From JABMQB01 sp964575025 (GTDB taxonomy: Bacteria; Bacteroidota; Bacteroidia; Bacteroidales; Prolixibacteraceae): a DNA stretch of 64,000 bases. Made by a program: the position numbers and the translations under genes. Position 1 is the stretch's first letter. Each line of letters opens with the position of its first letter. Shown in pieces: positions 18,346 through 25,405 of the stretch. Under the pieces are notes generated by a model. That model did not search any database. It worked only from the letters and a program-made list of their open reading frames with translations, and had not been told where the DNA came from. Location of the stretch: contig CAZNPV010000011.1 of assembly GCA_964575025.1 (NCBI GenBank), forward strand, positions 1-64,000, written 5' to 3'.

Positions 18346-20277
18346 CTAATTTGTTTTATCTCCATTTGAATCGTAAAATAATCCCTTTGTATGATTTTCC
18401 TTCTGAACCACTTTAAAAGTAAGTCCAATTCCAAATTCTTCGTCAATTATTTTCCCCAAAGAGGGAGAACCGGAGTTAGTCCTGTTTTTATGCCAGTGGT
18501 ATGTGTCGCTTCCAGCCATATCTTTTAGAACTCCGATTCCGTTCATATCACCAATTCCCGCACTTCGGTTACCAAAATAATAAGTGTCATCGCCACTTTT
18601 ATCGACGAACAGTCCTGCTGAATTATCCCTGCCTCCTCCAATAATCTGAGTAATCTTTTCTGCATCCGTTTTGCTGTTATAACTATCATCCCCACTTTTT
18701 TCGGTAAATGAAGCGAGCGAATAATGTGCAGCATATCCCTGGCTGTGACTTGTTGCATTATAGGTGTCGTCTCCCTGCTTGTCTAAGAATACGCCAAGTC
18801 CGAAATAATAGGATGCACCCTGAGAAAAACTGGTTGCTTTGTATTTATCGGTACCTGAATTATCGAAGAAAATACCAACTCCTCCGGCAAGGCTCTGACC
18901 GTCTGTTGCTTCTGCCCATCGCCCTTTAGCAGCACCTTGTACAAAACTTAATTGCCTTTCCTCTGCATAAATGTTAGCTTCAATAGTATTGTAGTAGTCG
19001 TCTCCATTCCCGTCATAAAAAACCGAAACTCCCTTTGTTCCAGCAAATCCTTGTGAATATGAAGAACTGCTGTATTTATCACTTCCGGAAACATCAATAA
19101 AAAGCGATGTACCCACAAATGATGAAGCCTGTGAATATTCTCCTTTTGCATTATAAATATCATTTCCCTGATAATCGAACAATAATGACGTACCGTAAAG
19201 TGAGAACCCCAAACCAGGTTGATTTGTCTGATAGGTATCGTCACCGCTTAAGTCGAGCAAAAAGGAAAGACCTAACACACCCGACACCAAAAAATTATCG
19301 CCACTCAAATATTTGTCGTTCCCCTTTAAATCGATAACCATTGCAACCGGTTGTTCTATGTATGCCGGAGATGCCGTGTTACCCAAATAAACATCGTCTC
19401 CACCCAATTCAATTACACAAAATTTATTGCTCTCAATTGTATCGTTTCCTATTCCGTTTATCAGGCATTCACCCATGCATGAAGTTATTGAGCATCCATC
19501 AAAATCATCTGGAAAGGTTTGATTTGTCTGCGAAAAAAACCACTTCAATTTTTCACTGGCAATTCGGCTCGCATAAGAGAGTTTTTTTTCATCGGCAAGT
19601 TGAATAGCCTCTATGGTTTCCCAACTTTTTAGTTCGCGGTTATTCCAGGGCGTCATCAATTTTTCTAACACATCTTTCTGATTTTTATATTCTTCCAGAT
19701 TTAAATACGCTGCAACCGGGTGTATGTATTGGTCGATGGTTGTTTTGGCCCTGTCTACGTAGAAAAGGAACTCAAGAATTCCCGTTCTAAAGGAAAAAGG
19801 TAGTTTATTCCATTCTTCCCGATTTATAATATCAACTCCCTCAAGTGTGAAAACCTGGTCGATATCTGCCTCGGTATTTATTGTTTTTCCTCTCCAGGTT
19901 CCTGATAAGGGAGGCCCATATCCACCAGCTTTTGCGCTTAATAATGAATTCGTGTAATGAAACAGTTCAGGGATGTTTTGTTCTGATTTGTTGAAAGCAT
20001 TGAAATGATTAACCGAAAAACCGGGAATTTCATCAACATGTTCGAAAAGATAATCGCATACTGGGAGTGAATAGTTAACTCCCTGAATAATTTTTAGATA
20101 TTCAATGTCGATGGAAGGCAATGAAAGTTGAGCTGCTGCTCTTGATGTCTGTGGAGGCAGTGGCGGACTTTGTGATTCCATTTTCTTTTCCTGAGCTGAA
20201 AGCAAACAAGTGGTAAAGAACAGAAAGATAAAAAGCGCCAGACTTATTTTTGATTGGATATTTCTAATTTTGTTCAT
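18346..20277 (-). CDS. Exported GxDxY-repeat protein (RTX-like beta repeats), family not recognised
   Basis: A 643-residue protein with a signal peptide (about 1-28, ending LLSAQ). Residues 30-290 are a mostly helical domain I do not recognise, with a CSITSCMGEC cluster of cysteines at 262-271. From about 293 to 600 there are eleven copies of a G-x-D-x-Y motif (GGDDVY, KGNDKY, SGDDTY, QGNDIY, SGSDKY, NGDDYY, SGTDKY, QGDDTY, SGDDSY, SGDDTY, AGSDTY). They are usually spaced about 24-30 residues apart and often joined by a YSQG...G.gvF.D segment. The spacing and Asp/Gly content suggest a calcium-binding beta-roll or beta-solenoid, but the unit is longer than a classical RTX nonapeptide. It is the middle gene of an operon, 5 bp after the serine hydrolase and 2 bp before the Ntn hydrolase. 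Its function is unknown; a scaffold or surface protein is plausible. Confidence 0.7.
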   Translation of the reverse strand: MNKIRNIQSKISLALFIFLFFTTCLLSAQEKKMESQSPPLPPQTSRAAAQLSLPSIDIEYLKIIQGVNYSLPVCDYLFEHVDEIPGFSVNHFNAFNKSEQNIPELFHYTNSLLSAKAGGYGPPLSGTWRGKTINTEADIDQVFTLEGVDIINREEWNKLPFSFRTGILEFLFYVDRAKTTIDQYIHPVAAYLNLEEYKNQKDVLEKLMTPWNNRELKSWETIEAIQLADEKKLSYASRIASEKLKWFFSQTNQTFPDDFDGCSITSCMGECLINGIGNDTIESNKFCVIELGGDDVYLGNTASPAYIEQPVAMVIDLKGNDKYLSGDNFLVSGVLGLSFLLDLSGDDTYQTNQPGLGFSLYGTSLLFDYQGNDIYNAKGEYSQASSFVGTSLFIDVSGSDKYSSSSYSQGFAGTKGVSVFYDGNGDDYYNTIEANIYAEERQLSFVQGAAKGRWAEATDGQSLAGGVGIFFDNSGTDKYKATSFSQGASYYFGLGVFLDKQGDDTYNATSHSQGYAAHYSLASFTEKSGDDSYNSKTDAEKITQIIGGGRDNSAGLFVDKSGDDTYYFGNRSAGIGDMNGIGVLKDMAGSDTYHWHKNRTNSGSPSLGKIIDEEFGIGLTFKVVQKENHTKGLFYDSNGDKTN

Positions 20278-20282
20278 TGGAC

Positions 20283-21692
20283 TTAATTTTCAAGTAAATA
20301 CAGGTATTTTGAAATTCCTTTGGTAATTGCCCATGAATCTTCTTCGTAATTGTGGCCAGTTGTTACAATAACCACTTTCAATTCGGGGAAAATGTAAATA
20401 AACTGACTTCCCCAACCGTTTGCCCAGATACAATCATAAGTTTTCCCTTCTGATTTTAAATGAAGGTTCCACCACTGGTAGCTGTAATCATCTCCCGGAA
20501 TGTGGGTGTTTGTTTTAACCGAAGTTGATTCGGTAATCCAGTCTTTAGACACAATTTGTCTCCCCGAAAGAATTCCTTTGTTAAGAACCAACATTCCCAA
20601 CTTTCCCATATCGCGCGGACGCAGTTGCAAGGCCCCTGCCATTGACGGATATCCGTTTTGCTTATTTATTCCCCAGTTAATATTGCTAATTCCAAGCGTA
20701 TCAAAAAGGTATTTTGCTGCAAATTCATTGGCAAACATTCCTGTACGTTTTTTTAGTATTCCACCAAGGATCTCGGTGTTGCCGCCGTCGTACTGAAACT
20801 TTTCGCCGGGATTTGCGGTTACATCTCTTTTTAATGCAAAGGCAATTCTGTCATCAGATGTATAAAGATTTTTCTCATCCGGCTTGAATCCGGATGTCAT
20901 CGTTAACAAATTTTGAATGGTTATTTGGCGGTATTTCCCATGTTTTAAGTGCGCATATTCAGGAAATACAGAATTTATTGATTGGTTAAGATTCCCGATA
21001 AAACCTTTGTCTTTTGCGATGCCAATCAATAACGAAGTAATACTTTTTGTGCACGATTCCAGCGGGTGCAAATCATCTTTTTTGTAACCATAGAAATACT
21101 CTTCACACACCAAACGATTATTTTTAAAAAGTAGAAATGAGTTTAATCTTCCATAACCGCCGCGTATAATTTCATTTATCAATGAATGAATAAAAACAGA
21201 ATCGTTTGCTGTTTGGTAATGAGCTATGCTTATTTTATCATTTATATTTTCAGGCGTAGTATAATGATAGGTAAAACTTTTTTCATTTGAGCCGGGCAAT
21301 GGTTCAATCAGGTATGTTTTTACCGAGTTGTTTTTTACAAGATTAACACTGTCAAATGGTTCGTTCAAACAGGCAAATCCACCGGAAATATGGTTTTCGT
21401 CTATCATTGTTCCTTTGTAACTACAATTCCAGGCAGGTATAAAGAATGATAAGCTTGCACCTTTAATTTTAATGCTGTCAACTTTAAAAGATTCCTGGTA
21501 AAACCGCTTATTGGTCCAGTAACCTTTTGCCCATATTGAATCGTTTTCCAAATTAATATGGATATAGAATTTTTTTTGCATATCAACAGGATGTGGTCCT
21601 TCCCAAAAACCAAAAAATCCGGAACCAGTTTTATGCTGCACACAACTTATCAATAAGAAAAGAAGAATTATTATTGCTACTGGTTTTTTCAT
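20283..21692 (-). CDS. Serine hydrolase of the class C beta-lactamase / esterase family, lipoprotein
   Basis: A 469-residue lipoprotein (LLISC, Cys17). After an N-terminal domain of about 130 residues that looks like a small beta-barrel, the catalytic domain shows the SxxK motif SCTK at 213-216 (followed by SITSLLIGIAKDKG), a YDGGNTEILGG block where the YxN motif lies, and a C-terminal WANGWGSQFIYIFPELKVVIVTTGHN segment where the third motif (HxG or KTG-like) is expected. These penicillin-binding-like enzymes include esterases, D-amino-acid peptidases and beta-lactamases, so substrate prediction is not safe. It is the first gene of a three-gene operon of exported proteins. Confidence 0.8.
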   Translation of the reverse strand: MKKPVAIIILLFLLISCVQHKTGSGFFGFWEGPHPVDMQKKFYIHINLENDSIWAKGYWTNKRFYQESFKVDSIKIKGASLSFFIPAWNCSYKGTMIDENHISGGFACLNEPFDSVNLVKNNSVKTYLIEPLPGSNEKSFTYHYTTPENINDKISIAHYQTANDSVFIHSLINEIIRGGYGRLNSFLLFKNNRLVCEEYFYGYKKDDLHPLESCTKSITSLLIGIAKDKGFIGNLNQSINSVFPEYAHLKHGKYRQITIQNLLTMTSGFKPDEKNLYTSDDRIAFALKRDVTANPGEKFQYDGGNTEILGGILKKRTGMFANEFAAKYLFDTLGISNINWGINKQNGYPSMAGALQLRPRDMGKLGMLVLNKGILSGRQIVSKDWITESTSVKTNTHIPGDDYSYQWWNLHLKSEGKTYDCIWANGWGSQFIYIFPELKVVIVTTGHNYEEDSWAITKGISKYLYLLEN

Positions 21693-21711
21693 TTTAACCG
21701 TTGTTAATTAT

Positions 21712-21820
21712 TCATACCTTTGATAATCCAGATAACATTTTCAACTCTTTGCGCTTTACTGCATCCATTTCGTGAACACGAAGTGCTGCCAATCCTAAAT
21801 AAAAGAATATATTTCCCAAC
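21712..21820 (-). pseudogene. C-terminal fragment of a small membrane-type protein
   Basis: On the minus strand the frame reads LGNIFFYLGLAALRVHEMDA and then a basic tail, ending in TGA at 21712-21714. It has the look of the end of a small conserved membrane protein with a HExDA-like motif, but there is no start codon and the upstream part is missing. It is part of the debris between the serine-hydrolase operon and the toxin fragment. Confidence 0.35.
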
Positions 21821-21913
21821 GAAATTAATGGTTTTTACGATTTCAGTTATATTGGTTCCCGTTCAGTGAGTTCAATTACAATTTTTTCTGTCAAACTACG
21901 GCAAACAATTTGT

Positions 21914-22225
21914 CTAACTCCTCTTTCCATGGGTCCATTTTTTGAATTTCGATTTTGCATTTTCAGCCATCAAATAAACTACCGACACTATCACCAACGA
22001 CAACAGCATTGAACTGGTAATTCCACCAACGAGCGCCCAACCCAGACCGTTTTTCCACTCGCTGCCTGCTGTTTGCGAGAGAGCAATAGGTAACATACCA
22101 AACACCGTTGAAATGGCAGTCATTAAAATGGGACGGATGCGCAGCTTTACAGCTTTAACAATAGCCCAAAGCATTGTTGCGCCATTCTTACGGATTGTAT
22201 TGATGAAATCGACAACCAAAATTTA
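21914..22225 (-). pseudogene. RND efflux pump (AcrB/MexB-like) C-terminal fragment
   Basis: The roughly 100 residues read as the last transmembrane segments of an RND inner-membrane transporter: LVVDFINTIRKNG, then RIRPILMTAISTVFGMLPIAL, a SEWKNGLGWALVGG block, and a final helix before a basic tail. These match the well-known N(a/e)I(l/m)LVdF and LRPILMTalatilGmlPla motifs. The upstream 900 or so residues are gone; a TAA precedes the segment by two codons. The 5' break lies about 15 bp from the broken 5' end of the toxin gene on the other strand, so both were probably cut by one rearrangement. Confidence 0.8.
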
Positions 22226-22239
22226 ACTAGACACTTAAA

Positions 22240-22485
22240 TTGATTTCAAAAGTTGACAGAGTGCCTGTTAAGTATTTCAAGCATATCGAGGATTCAACTG
22301 GATTATTTGAGATTCGGGTTGAGTTCGGGAGTAATATCTACAGAGTTTTCAGTTTTTTTGATAAAGGACAACTGGTAATTCTGTTAAATGGATTCCAAAA
22401 AAAGAGTCAGAAGACTCCAAAAAAGGAGATTGAGGAAGCAGAAAAACTTAAAAAACAGTATTTCGATGAAAAAGATAACAGATAA
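22240..22485 (+). pseudogene. HigB/Gp49-type RelE-superfamily toxin, 5' truncated
   Basis: The product reads VPVKYFKHIEDSTGLFEIRV, then GSNIYRVFSFFDKGQLVILL and NGFQKKSQKTPKKEIEEA, the C-terminal two thirds of a phage-derived Gp49-like / HigB mRNA interferase (usually about 110 residues). The first 35-45 residues are missing and the frame opens only with a TTG, so I call it truncated. The end overlaps the start of the antitoxin gene by 20 bp, the normal arrangement for higBA. The toxin is probably inactive, although the basic C-terminal part with the catalytic-site residues is largely kept. Confidence 0.7.
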
Positions 22486-22768
22486 TAACTTGACATCTTT
22501 CGAAGACCATCTTGACCAACAATATGGAAAGATAGGAACACCCAAGAGAGAAAAATTTGAAGAAGGATTTGAAGCGTTTAAACTTGGAGTTATGATTCAA
22601 GAGCTCAGAAAAGAAAACGGACTGACTCAAGAACAGTTAGCTGTAAAATGCGGCACAACAAAGACTTATATTTCAAGGATTGAAAATAATGCTTCAGACA
22701 TTAGATTATCGACTTTGATGAGAATTGTACGAGAAGGATTTGGTCGACATTTAAGATTGAGTATTTAA
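22466..22768 (+). CDS. HigA-type XRE-family antitoxin
   Basis: I start at ATG 22466, which gives a 100-residue protein beginning MKKITDNNLTSFEDHLDQQYG. A helix-turn-helix XRE domain fills the C-terminal half (ELRKENGLTQEQLAVKCGTT, then KTYISRIENNASDIRLSTL). The N-terminal part is the usual toxin-binding region in HigBA pairs of this type. The gene overlaps the end of the truncated toxin by 20 bp. With its toxin broken it would be an orphan repressor or antitoxin. Confidence 0.8.
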   Translation: MKKITDNNLTSFEDHLDQQYGKIGTPKREKFEEGFEAFKLGVMIQELRKENGLTQEQLAVKCGTTKTYISRIENNASDIRLSTLMRIVREGFGRHLRLSI

Positions 22769-22884
22769 AAGGCACATACGCACAACACATGTGTAAACAG
22801 GAATCAGAAGTGCAGTGATTTCGGGAAAATAGAATACAGTAAATTCAGGAATAATCTGTACCGTATTTTCTGGGGAATCACATA

Positions 22885-22940
22885 ATCCATAAAAAAAGGA
22901 GTACACCAGTTATTTGTACTCCTTTTTTACCTGGTTGTCC
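22885..22940. repeat. Distal copy of 56-bp direct repeat (tRNA-Gln 3' end plus terminator); putative att site
   Basis: These 56 bases match 25115-25170 with three mismatches. The shared sequence contains a hairpin terminator and then TGGTTGTCC, the complement of the encoded CCA, discriminator and first bases of the acceptor stem of tRNA-Gln(CTG). The rest of the tRNA is absent here. It lies 54 bp beyond the end of the AbiEii gene, so the two repeats enclose 2.2 kb holding the AbiE pair. This is the geometry of an island integrated at a tRNA 3' end. Confidence 0.7.
22891..22928. terminator. Bidirectional hairpin terminator
   Basis: The sequence A7-GGAGTAC, an 11-base loop, then GTACTCC-T6 forms a 7-bp GC-containing stem extended by A-T pairs, with U runs on both strands. 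It can end the higA transcript from the left and transcription coming leftward from the AbiE operon. Confidence 0.7.
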
Positions 22941-23035
22941 CAACCGGAGTAGTATCGAACTTTTTGCTTGAAGATTTTGATTCTGTGCTAAAGTTTATGA
23001 ATGCTGAGATCCAAAAGAAAAAACGTAAGTTATAA
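22934..23035 (+). pseudogene. Possible C-terminal fragment of an unidentified protein
   Basis: Starting within the distal direct repeat, the plus strand reads VPTGVVSNFLLEDFDSVLKF followed by MNAEIQKKKRKL and TAA. The amphipathic, lysine-rich ending looks like a genuine protein tail, but no start codon and no known family are visible, and it overlaps the 3' end of AbiEii on the other strand. It may be what is left of the gene that bordered the insertion site. Confidence 0.25.
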
Positions 23036-23864
23036 GTAGTGATTCTTGGTTGGCGCATTTGGTTAGAGGAAATAAATCCCATTCGGGCATTCCTTTTTCA
23101 AAACTTAATAAGAACTTTTTGTCGTCGTCAGTGAATCTTTGCTGGATGCTATCGATTAGTGTCTTTCTGGTGCTTACATAATCGTCATAAGTAAATGGTT
23201 CTAAAGTCATTCCTGCGAACTGCTTTTCAAATGCCGGTTTCTGGTCTTTAAGTATGGGAGTTAGCAGTTCGTTAACCGGTTTATAATGGCTTATCAGGCC
23301 TATTTTGAAACCTTCCCAGATGTTATCTGTAATTCCTTCGTTTTCGAGAAGGAGTTTTACATCAAACAAATCACGGGGATGCTGTCTGTCCACAGCAGCA
23401 CATATTTTACCACCATAAAGTTCTGCAAGAGATACTACATTGATTACAGCAAACTTCCCAAATTCATCCTGAACCGAATCAACGACCTGCATTGTTTCTG
23501 TTGGGAATATATTTCCTCTGGTAATGGTATTGACCTCGATCTTGATTTGGGCATTCCGGCTTTGGCAATTCAGTTTTACATCAGTGCCACCATGTAACGG
23601 AACGGGATGCACGCTTACTTTCGGTATGTTTTTACCGATATCTGCTTTTATCCTGTTTAAGGCTTCCTCGATGTTTCGTAGTGCATTATCTCTCGAATCA
23701 ACGGGAAGGTAAGTCAGGTCAATATCTATCGAAAGGCGAGGCATTTCGCGCACGAAAAGGTTGATTGCAGTACCTCCTTTTAATGCAAATATCTCTTCTT
23801 TTGCAACATATGGTAGCACCTGCAGCAGTAAATCGACTTGTGCTCTGTATATTTGTGATATCAT
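22995..23864 (-). CDS. AbiEii-type nucleotidyltransferase toxin
   Basis: A 289-residue protein of the AbiEii/type IV toxin nucleotidyltransferase family. The hallmark GGT...DxD site is present: LKGGTAINLF (29-38) followed by LSIDIDLTY with Asp47 and Asp49. A later SLAELYGGKICAAVDRQHPRD segment (with Lys and Asp residues conserved in DUF1814 toxins) and the C-terminal helical region also fit. AbiEii toxins modify tRNA or other nucleotide targets and stop growth when phage infection disturbs the antitoxin. The last 15 or so residues do not look like the usual end and lie close to the distal repeat, so the 3' end may be slightly altered. Its start overlaps the antitoxin stop by 4 bp (ATGA). Confidence 0.85.
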   Translation of the reverse strand: MISQIYRAQVDLLLQVLPYVAKEEIFALKGGTAINLFVREMPRLSIDIDLTYLPVDSRDNALRNIEEALNRIKADIGKNIPKVSVHPVPLHGGTDVKLNCQSRNAQIKIEVNTITRGNIFPTETMQVVDSVQDEFGKFAVINVVSLAELYGGKICAAVDRQHPRDLFDVKLLLENEGITDNIWEGFKIGLISHYKPVNELLTPILKDQKPAFEKQFAGMTLEPFTYDDYVSTRKTLIDSIQQRFTDDDKKFLLSFEKGMPEWDLFPLTKCANQESLLITYVFSFGSQHS

Positions 23865-24628
23865 AACTGTTCCAGTTCTTTGGGTACTGATATCATATAT
23901 TTTGCATTATAAACGCCATTGTTTGCCAGCGTCCGGTGTCCTTTCCCAAGGTCAATGTTGTCAGTTTTCAGAAATTGAAACCACTGGTGATTTATTTTTT
24001 CTGCCATGTACAAAAACAACCGCTTTACTTTTACAGAACTACAATTGACCAGTAATTCTGAAACGAGTTTAGGTTTCAAATTCACCAGTCCTTCAAACAA
24101 TTGGTAACATTCTACCAAATCAAACACTTGAGGGGTAAGGAGCAAACACTCCAGGATTGCCCGTTCCGGCGTTGATATCTCAACCGGAATTGACTTCACT
24201 TCTATTCGCCTTAAACCCATATCATAAGGCAAAAAATTACTTTGTTTGTGAAACAGCTCATAGTTCCAGTTATAATCAGAAAACCATTTTGGCAATTTCG
24301 TATTTGCCGGGGTAAACAGGTACAACGTTTCAGAAGTAAACCTGAAATAATGACTAAATCCCTGGAGGGATAATGCTGTTAGCGCACCAACATGAACCTT
24401 CGTTTCTGATTGTTTTTGTATGACATTTAATGCCCCCTGCCATTCTACATGATCTCCCGGCTTCTTGTATGCACCCCTTCCCAATGCTTCTAACCAACCG
24501 CTCTTTAAATAATATTTCTTCAGGTCTTTTGAAATTCCCATTTCGTTTAACCATGATGTAGTTACAATGTAACCTGGCTGTAGTACCTGGAAAAGAGTTC
24601 TTAATTTATATTCATTTTGCGTAGCCAT
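23861..24628 (-). CDS. AbiEi-type antitoxin / transcriptional regulator
   Basis: A 255-residue protein with the AbiEi layout. The N-terminal winged-helix domain (about 5-95) has the GYIVTTSWLNEMGISKDLKK segment and GRGAYKKPGD. The larger C-terminal antitoxin domain contains VEISTPERAILECLLL, a block characteristic of AbiEi. In studied systems AbiEi represses its own promoter through inverted repeats and neutralises AbiEii. It is the first gene of the pair, coupled to the toxin by an ATGA overlap. Inverted CTACCC / GGGTA words upstream of the start are candidate operators. Confidence 0.85.
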   Translation of the reverse strand: MATQNEYKLRTLFQVLQPGYIVTTSWLNEMGISKDLKKYYLKSGWLEALGRGAYKKPGDHVEWQGALNVIQKQSETKVHVGALTALSLQGFSHYFRFTSETLYLFTPANTKLPKWFSDYNWNYELFHKQSNFLPYDMGLRRIEVKSIPVEISTPERAILECLLLTPQVFDLVECYQLFEGLVNLKPKLVSELLVNCSSVKVKRLFLYMAEKINHQWFQFLKTDNIDLGKGHRTLANNGVYNAKYMISVPKELEQL

Positions 24629-24717
24629 ACTACCCTTTTTGAAACAAAAATAATAATTGTAATTAAAACCAAAAAGTATATTTATTAAAATGTATCTATT
24701 TTGGGTAATTTGACTAC
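24627..24717 (-). promoter_or_regulatory. AbiE promoter and candidate AbiEi operator
   Basis: On the minus strand a TATTTTTG box (TAnnTTTG) lies at 24645-24652, with a TTTG at 24670-24673 upstream (17-base spacing, slightly short). The words CTACCC (next to the start codon) and GGGTA/CTACC near 24703-24717 form inverted pairs across the promoter, the arrangement expected of an autoregulated AbiEi operator. This is pattern-based only. Confidence 0.4.
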
Positions 24718-24946
24718 CTTTATCAGATTCTGTTTAATAAATAGCGAATTAAACATTTCAGGCTTTATATGCCTCTTCAAAAGTAGGTATCCTCCTTTAA
24801 AGAAACTCTGGCGTTGCCTGGACAAATGCTATTATATGCAGGAAAAATGGAACCATCAAAATTATAAATGTAGGCAAGGAATCCAGATTGCCTGTGCCAT
24901 TAATTGAGAATGTATCAGGAGGAATCGAATCAGTACTACGATAATA

Positions 24947-24980
24947 AAAAACAGGAGTATAAAGACAAATCATACTCCTG
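24947..24980. terminator. Hairpin terminator-like element
   Basis: CAGGAGTAT, a loop of about 11 bases, and ATACTCCTG form a 9-bp stem with an A6 run on its left side, so it would work for transcripts running leftward. It resembles the terminators at 22891 and 25121 in sequence and also lies next to a tRNA-Gln 3'-end copy (25000-25015), suggesting a repeated ancestral unit. Confidence 0.55.
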
Positions 24981-24999
24981 CATAGACAAACTGACCAAG

Positions 25000-25094
25000 T
25001 TGTCCTGCCAGGGCTTCCCGATATCACCCGGTATCGCTTCGCTCACCGGATTCATCGGGATTTCCTCACTAGCGTTCGTCAACTTCTCGCCCTG
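25000..25094 (-). repeat. tRNA-Gln(CTG) 3'-end copy fused to 87-bp palindromic repeat, copy 1
   Basis: Bases 25000-25015 equal the 3' acceptor strand and T-stem start of tRNA-Gln(CTG) (TTGTCCTGCCAGGGCT). At the T-loop the sequence switches to a palindrome-rich element, 25008-25094, containing nested inverted words CCCGAT...ATCGGG and CCGG...CCGG, and ending CGCCCTG, which can pair with the initial CAGGGC. The other tRNA parts are absent. The element closely matches copy 2 at 25253-25339. Confidence 0.65.
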
Positions 25095-25114
25095 TCCTTT
25101 TACGATTGTATCAT

Positions 25115-25170
25115 ATCCATAAAAAAAGGAGTACATCTGTTATTTGCACTCCTTTTTTACCTGGTTGTCC
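25115..25170. repeat. Proximal copy of 56-bp direct repeat overlapping the tRNA-Gln(CTG) 3' end
   Basis: This copy includes the terminator hairpin and the first nine bases (complement) of the tRNA-Gln(CTG) 3' end. It matches 22885-22940 at 53 of 56 positions. As the intact tRNA is attached to this copy and the AbiE genes lie on its 3' side, it would be the tRNA-side attachment site of an integrated island. Confidence 0.7.
25121..25158. terminator. Terminator of tRNA-Gln(CTG)
   Basis: A7-GGAGTAC and GCACTCC-T6 form a stem with one imperfect pair, beginning 4 bp past the encoded CCA of the tRNA read on the minus strand. It is the near-identical twin of the element at 22891-22928. Confidence 0.65.
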
Positions 25171-25237
25171 TGCCAGGGCTCGAACCTGGACTCTTCTGAT
25201 CCAGAGTCAGACGTGTTGCCAATTACACCACAGGACA
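25162..25237 (-). tRNA. tRNA-Gln (anticodon CTG)
   Basis: The minus strand folds as a full cloverleaf: acceptor TGTCCTG with CAGGACA, D-stem GTGT/ACAC, anticodon stem TCTGA/TCAGA around loop CTCTGGA (anticodon CTG), a five-base variable region, and T-arm CCAGG-TTCGAGC-CCTGG. Discriminator A and an encoded CCA (25162-25164) follow. It reads CAG codons. Its 3' end forms part of the 56-bp direct repeat bounding the AbiE segment. Confidence 0.92.
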
Positions 25238-25245
25238 TTATCGGC

Positions 25246-25339
25246 TGACCCGCCAGGGCTTCCCGATATCATCCGGTATCGCTTCGCTTCCCGGATTCAT
25301 CGGGATTTCCTCACTTCGTTCGTCAACTTCTCACCCTGG
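25246..25339 (-). repeat. tRNA-Gln(TTG) 3'-end copy fused to palindromic repeat, copy 2
   Basis: Bases 25246-25260 (TGACCCGCCAGGGCT) equal the 3' acceptor strand and T-stem start of tRNA-Gln(TTG), not of the CTG gene it adjoins. The sequence then becomes the same palindromic element as copy 1 (25253-25339), here with perfect ends CCAGGG...CCCTGG. Only a handful of bases differ between the two copies. In tRNA terms the T-loop has been replaced by a hairpin-rich insert. Confidence 0.65.
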
Positions 25340-25405
25340 CACATTAAAATGCGCCAGTCTGCATAACAAGAGCGAACGTATCTTTTTGAACTTTCCCTTA
25401 TCTTG

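Noticed and set aside
24701..24907. 68-codon plus-strand frame upstream of the AbiE operon
   Set aside because: It starts within the probable operator region, is rich in Cys and Tyr and resembles no known family; likely chance.
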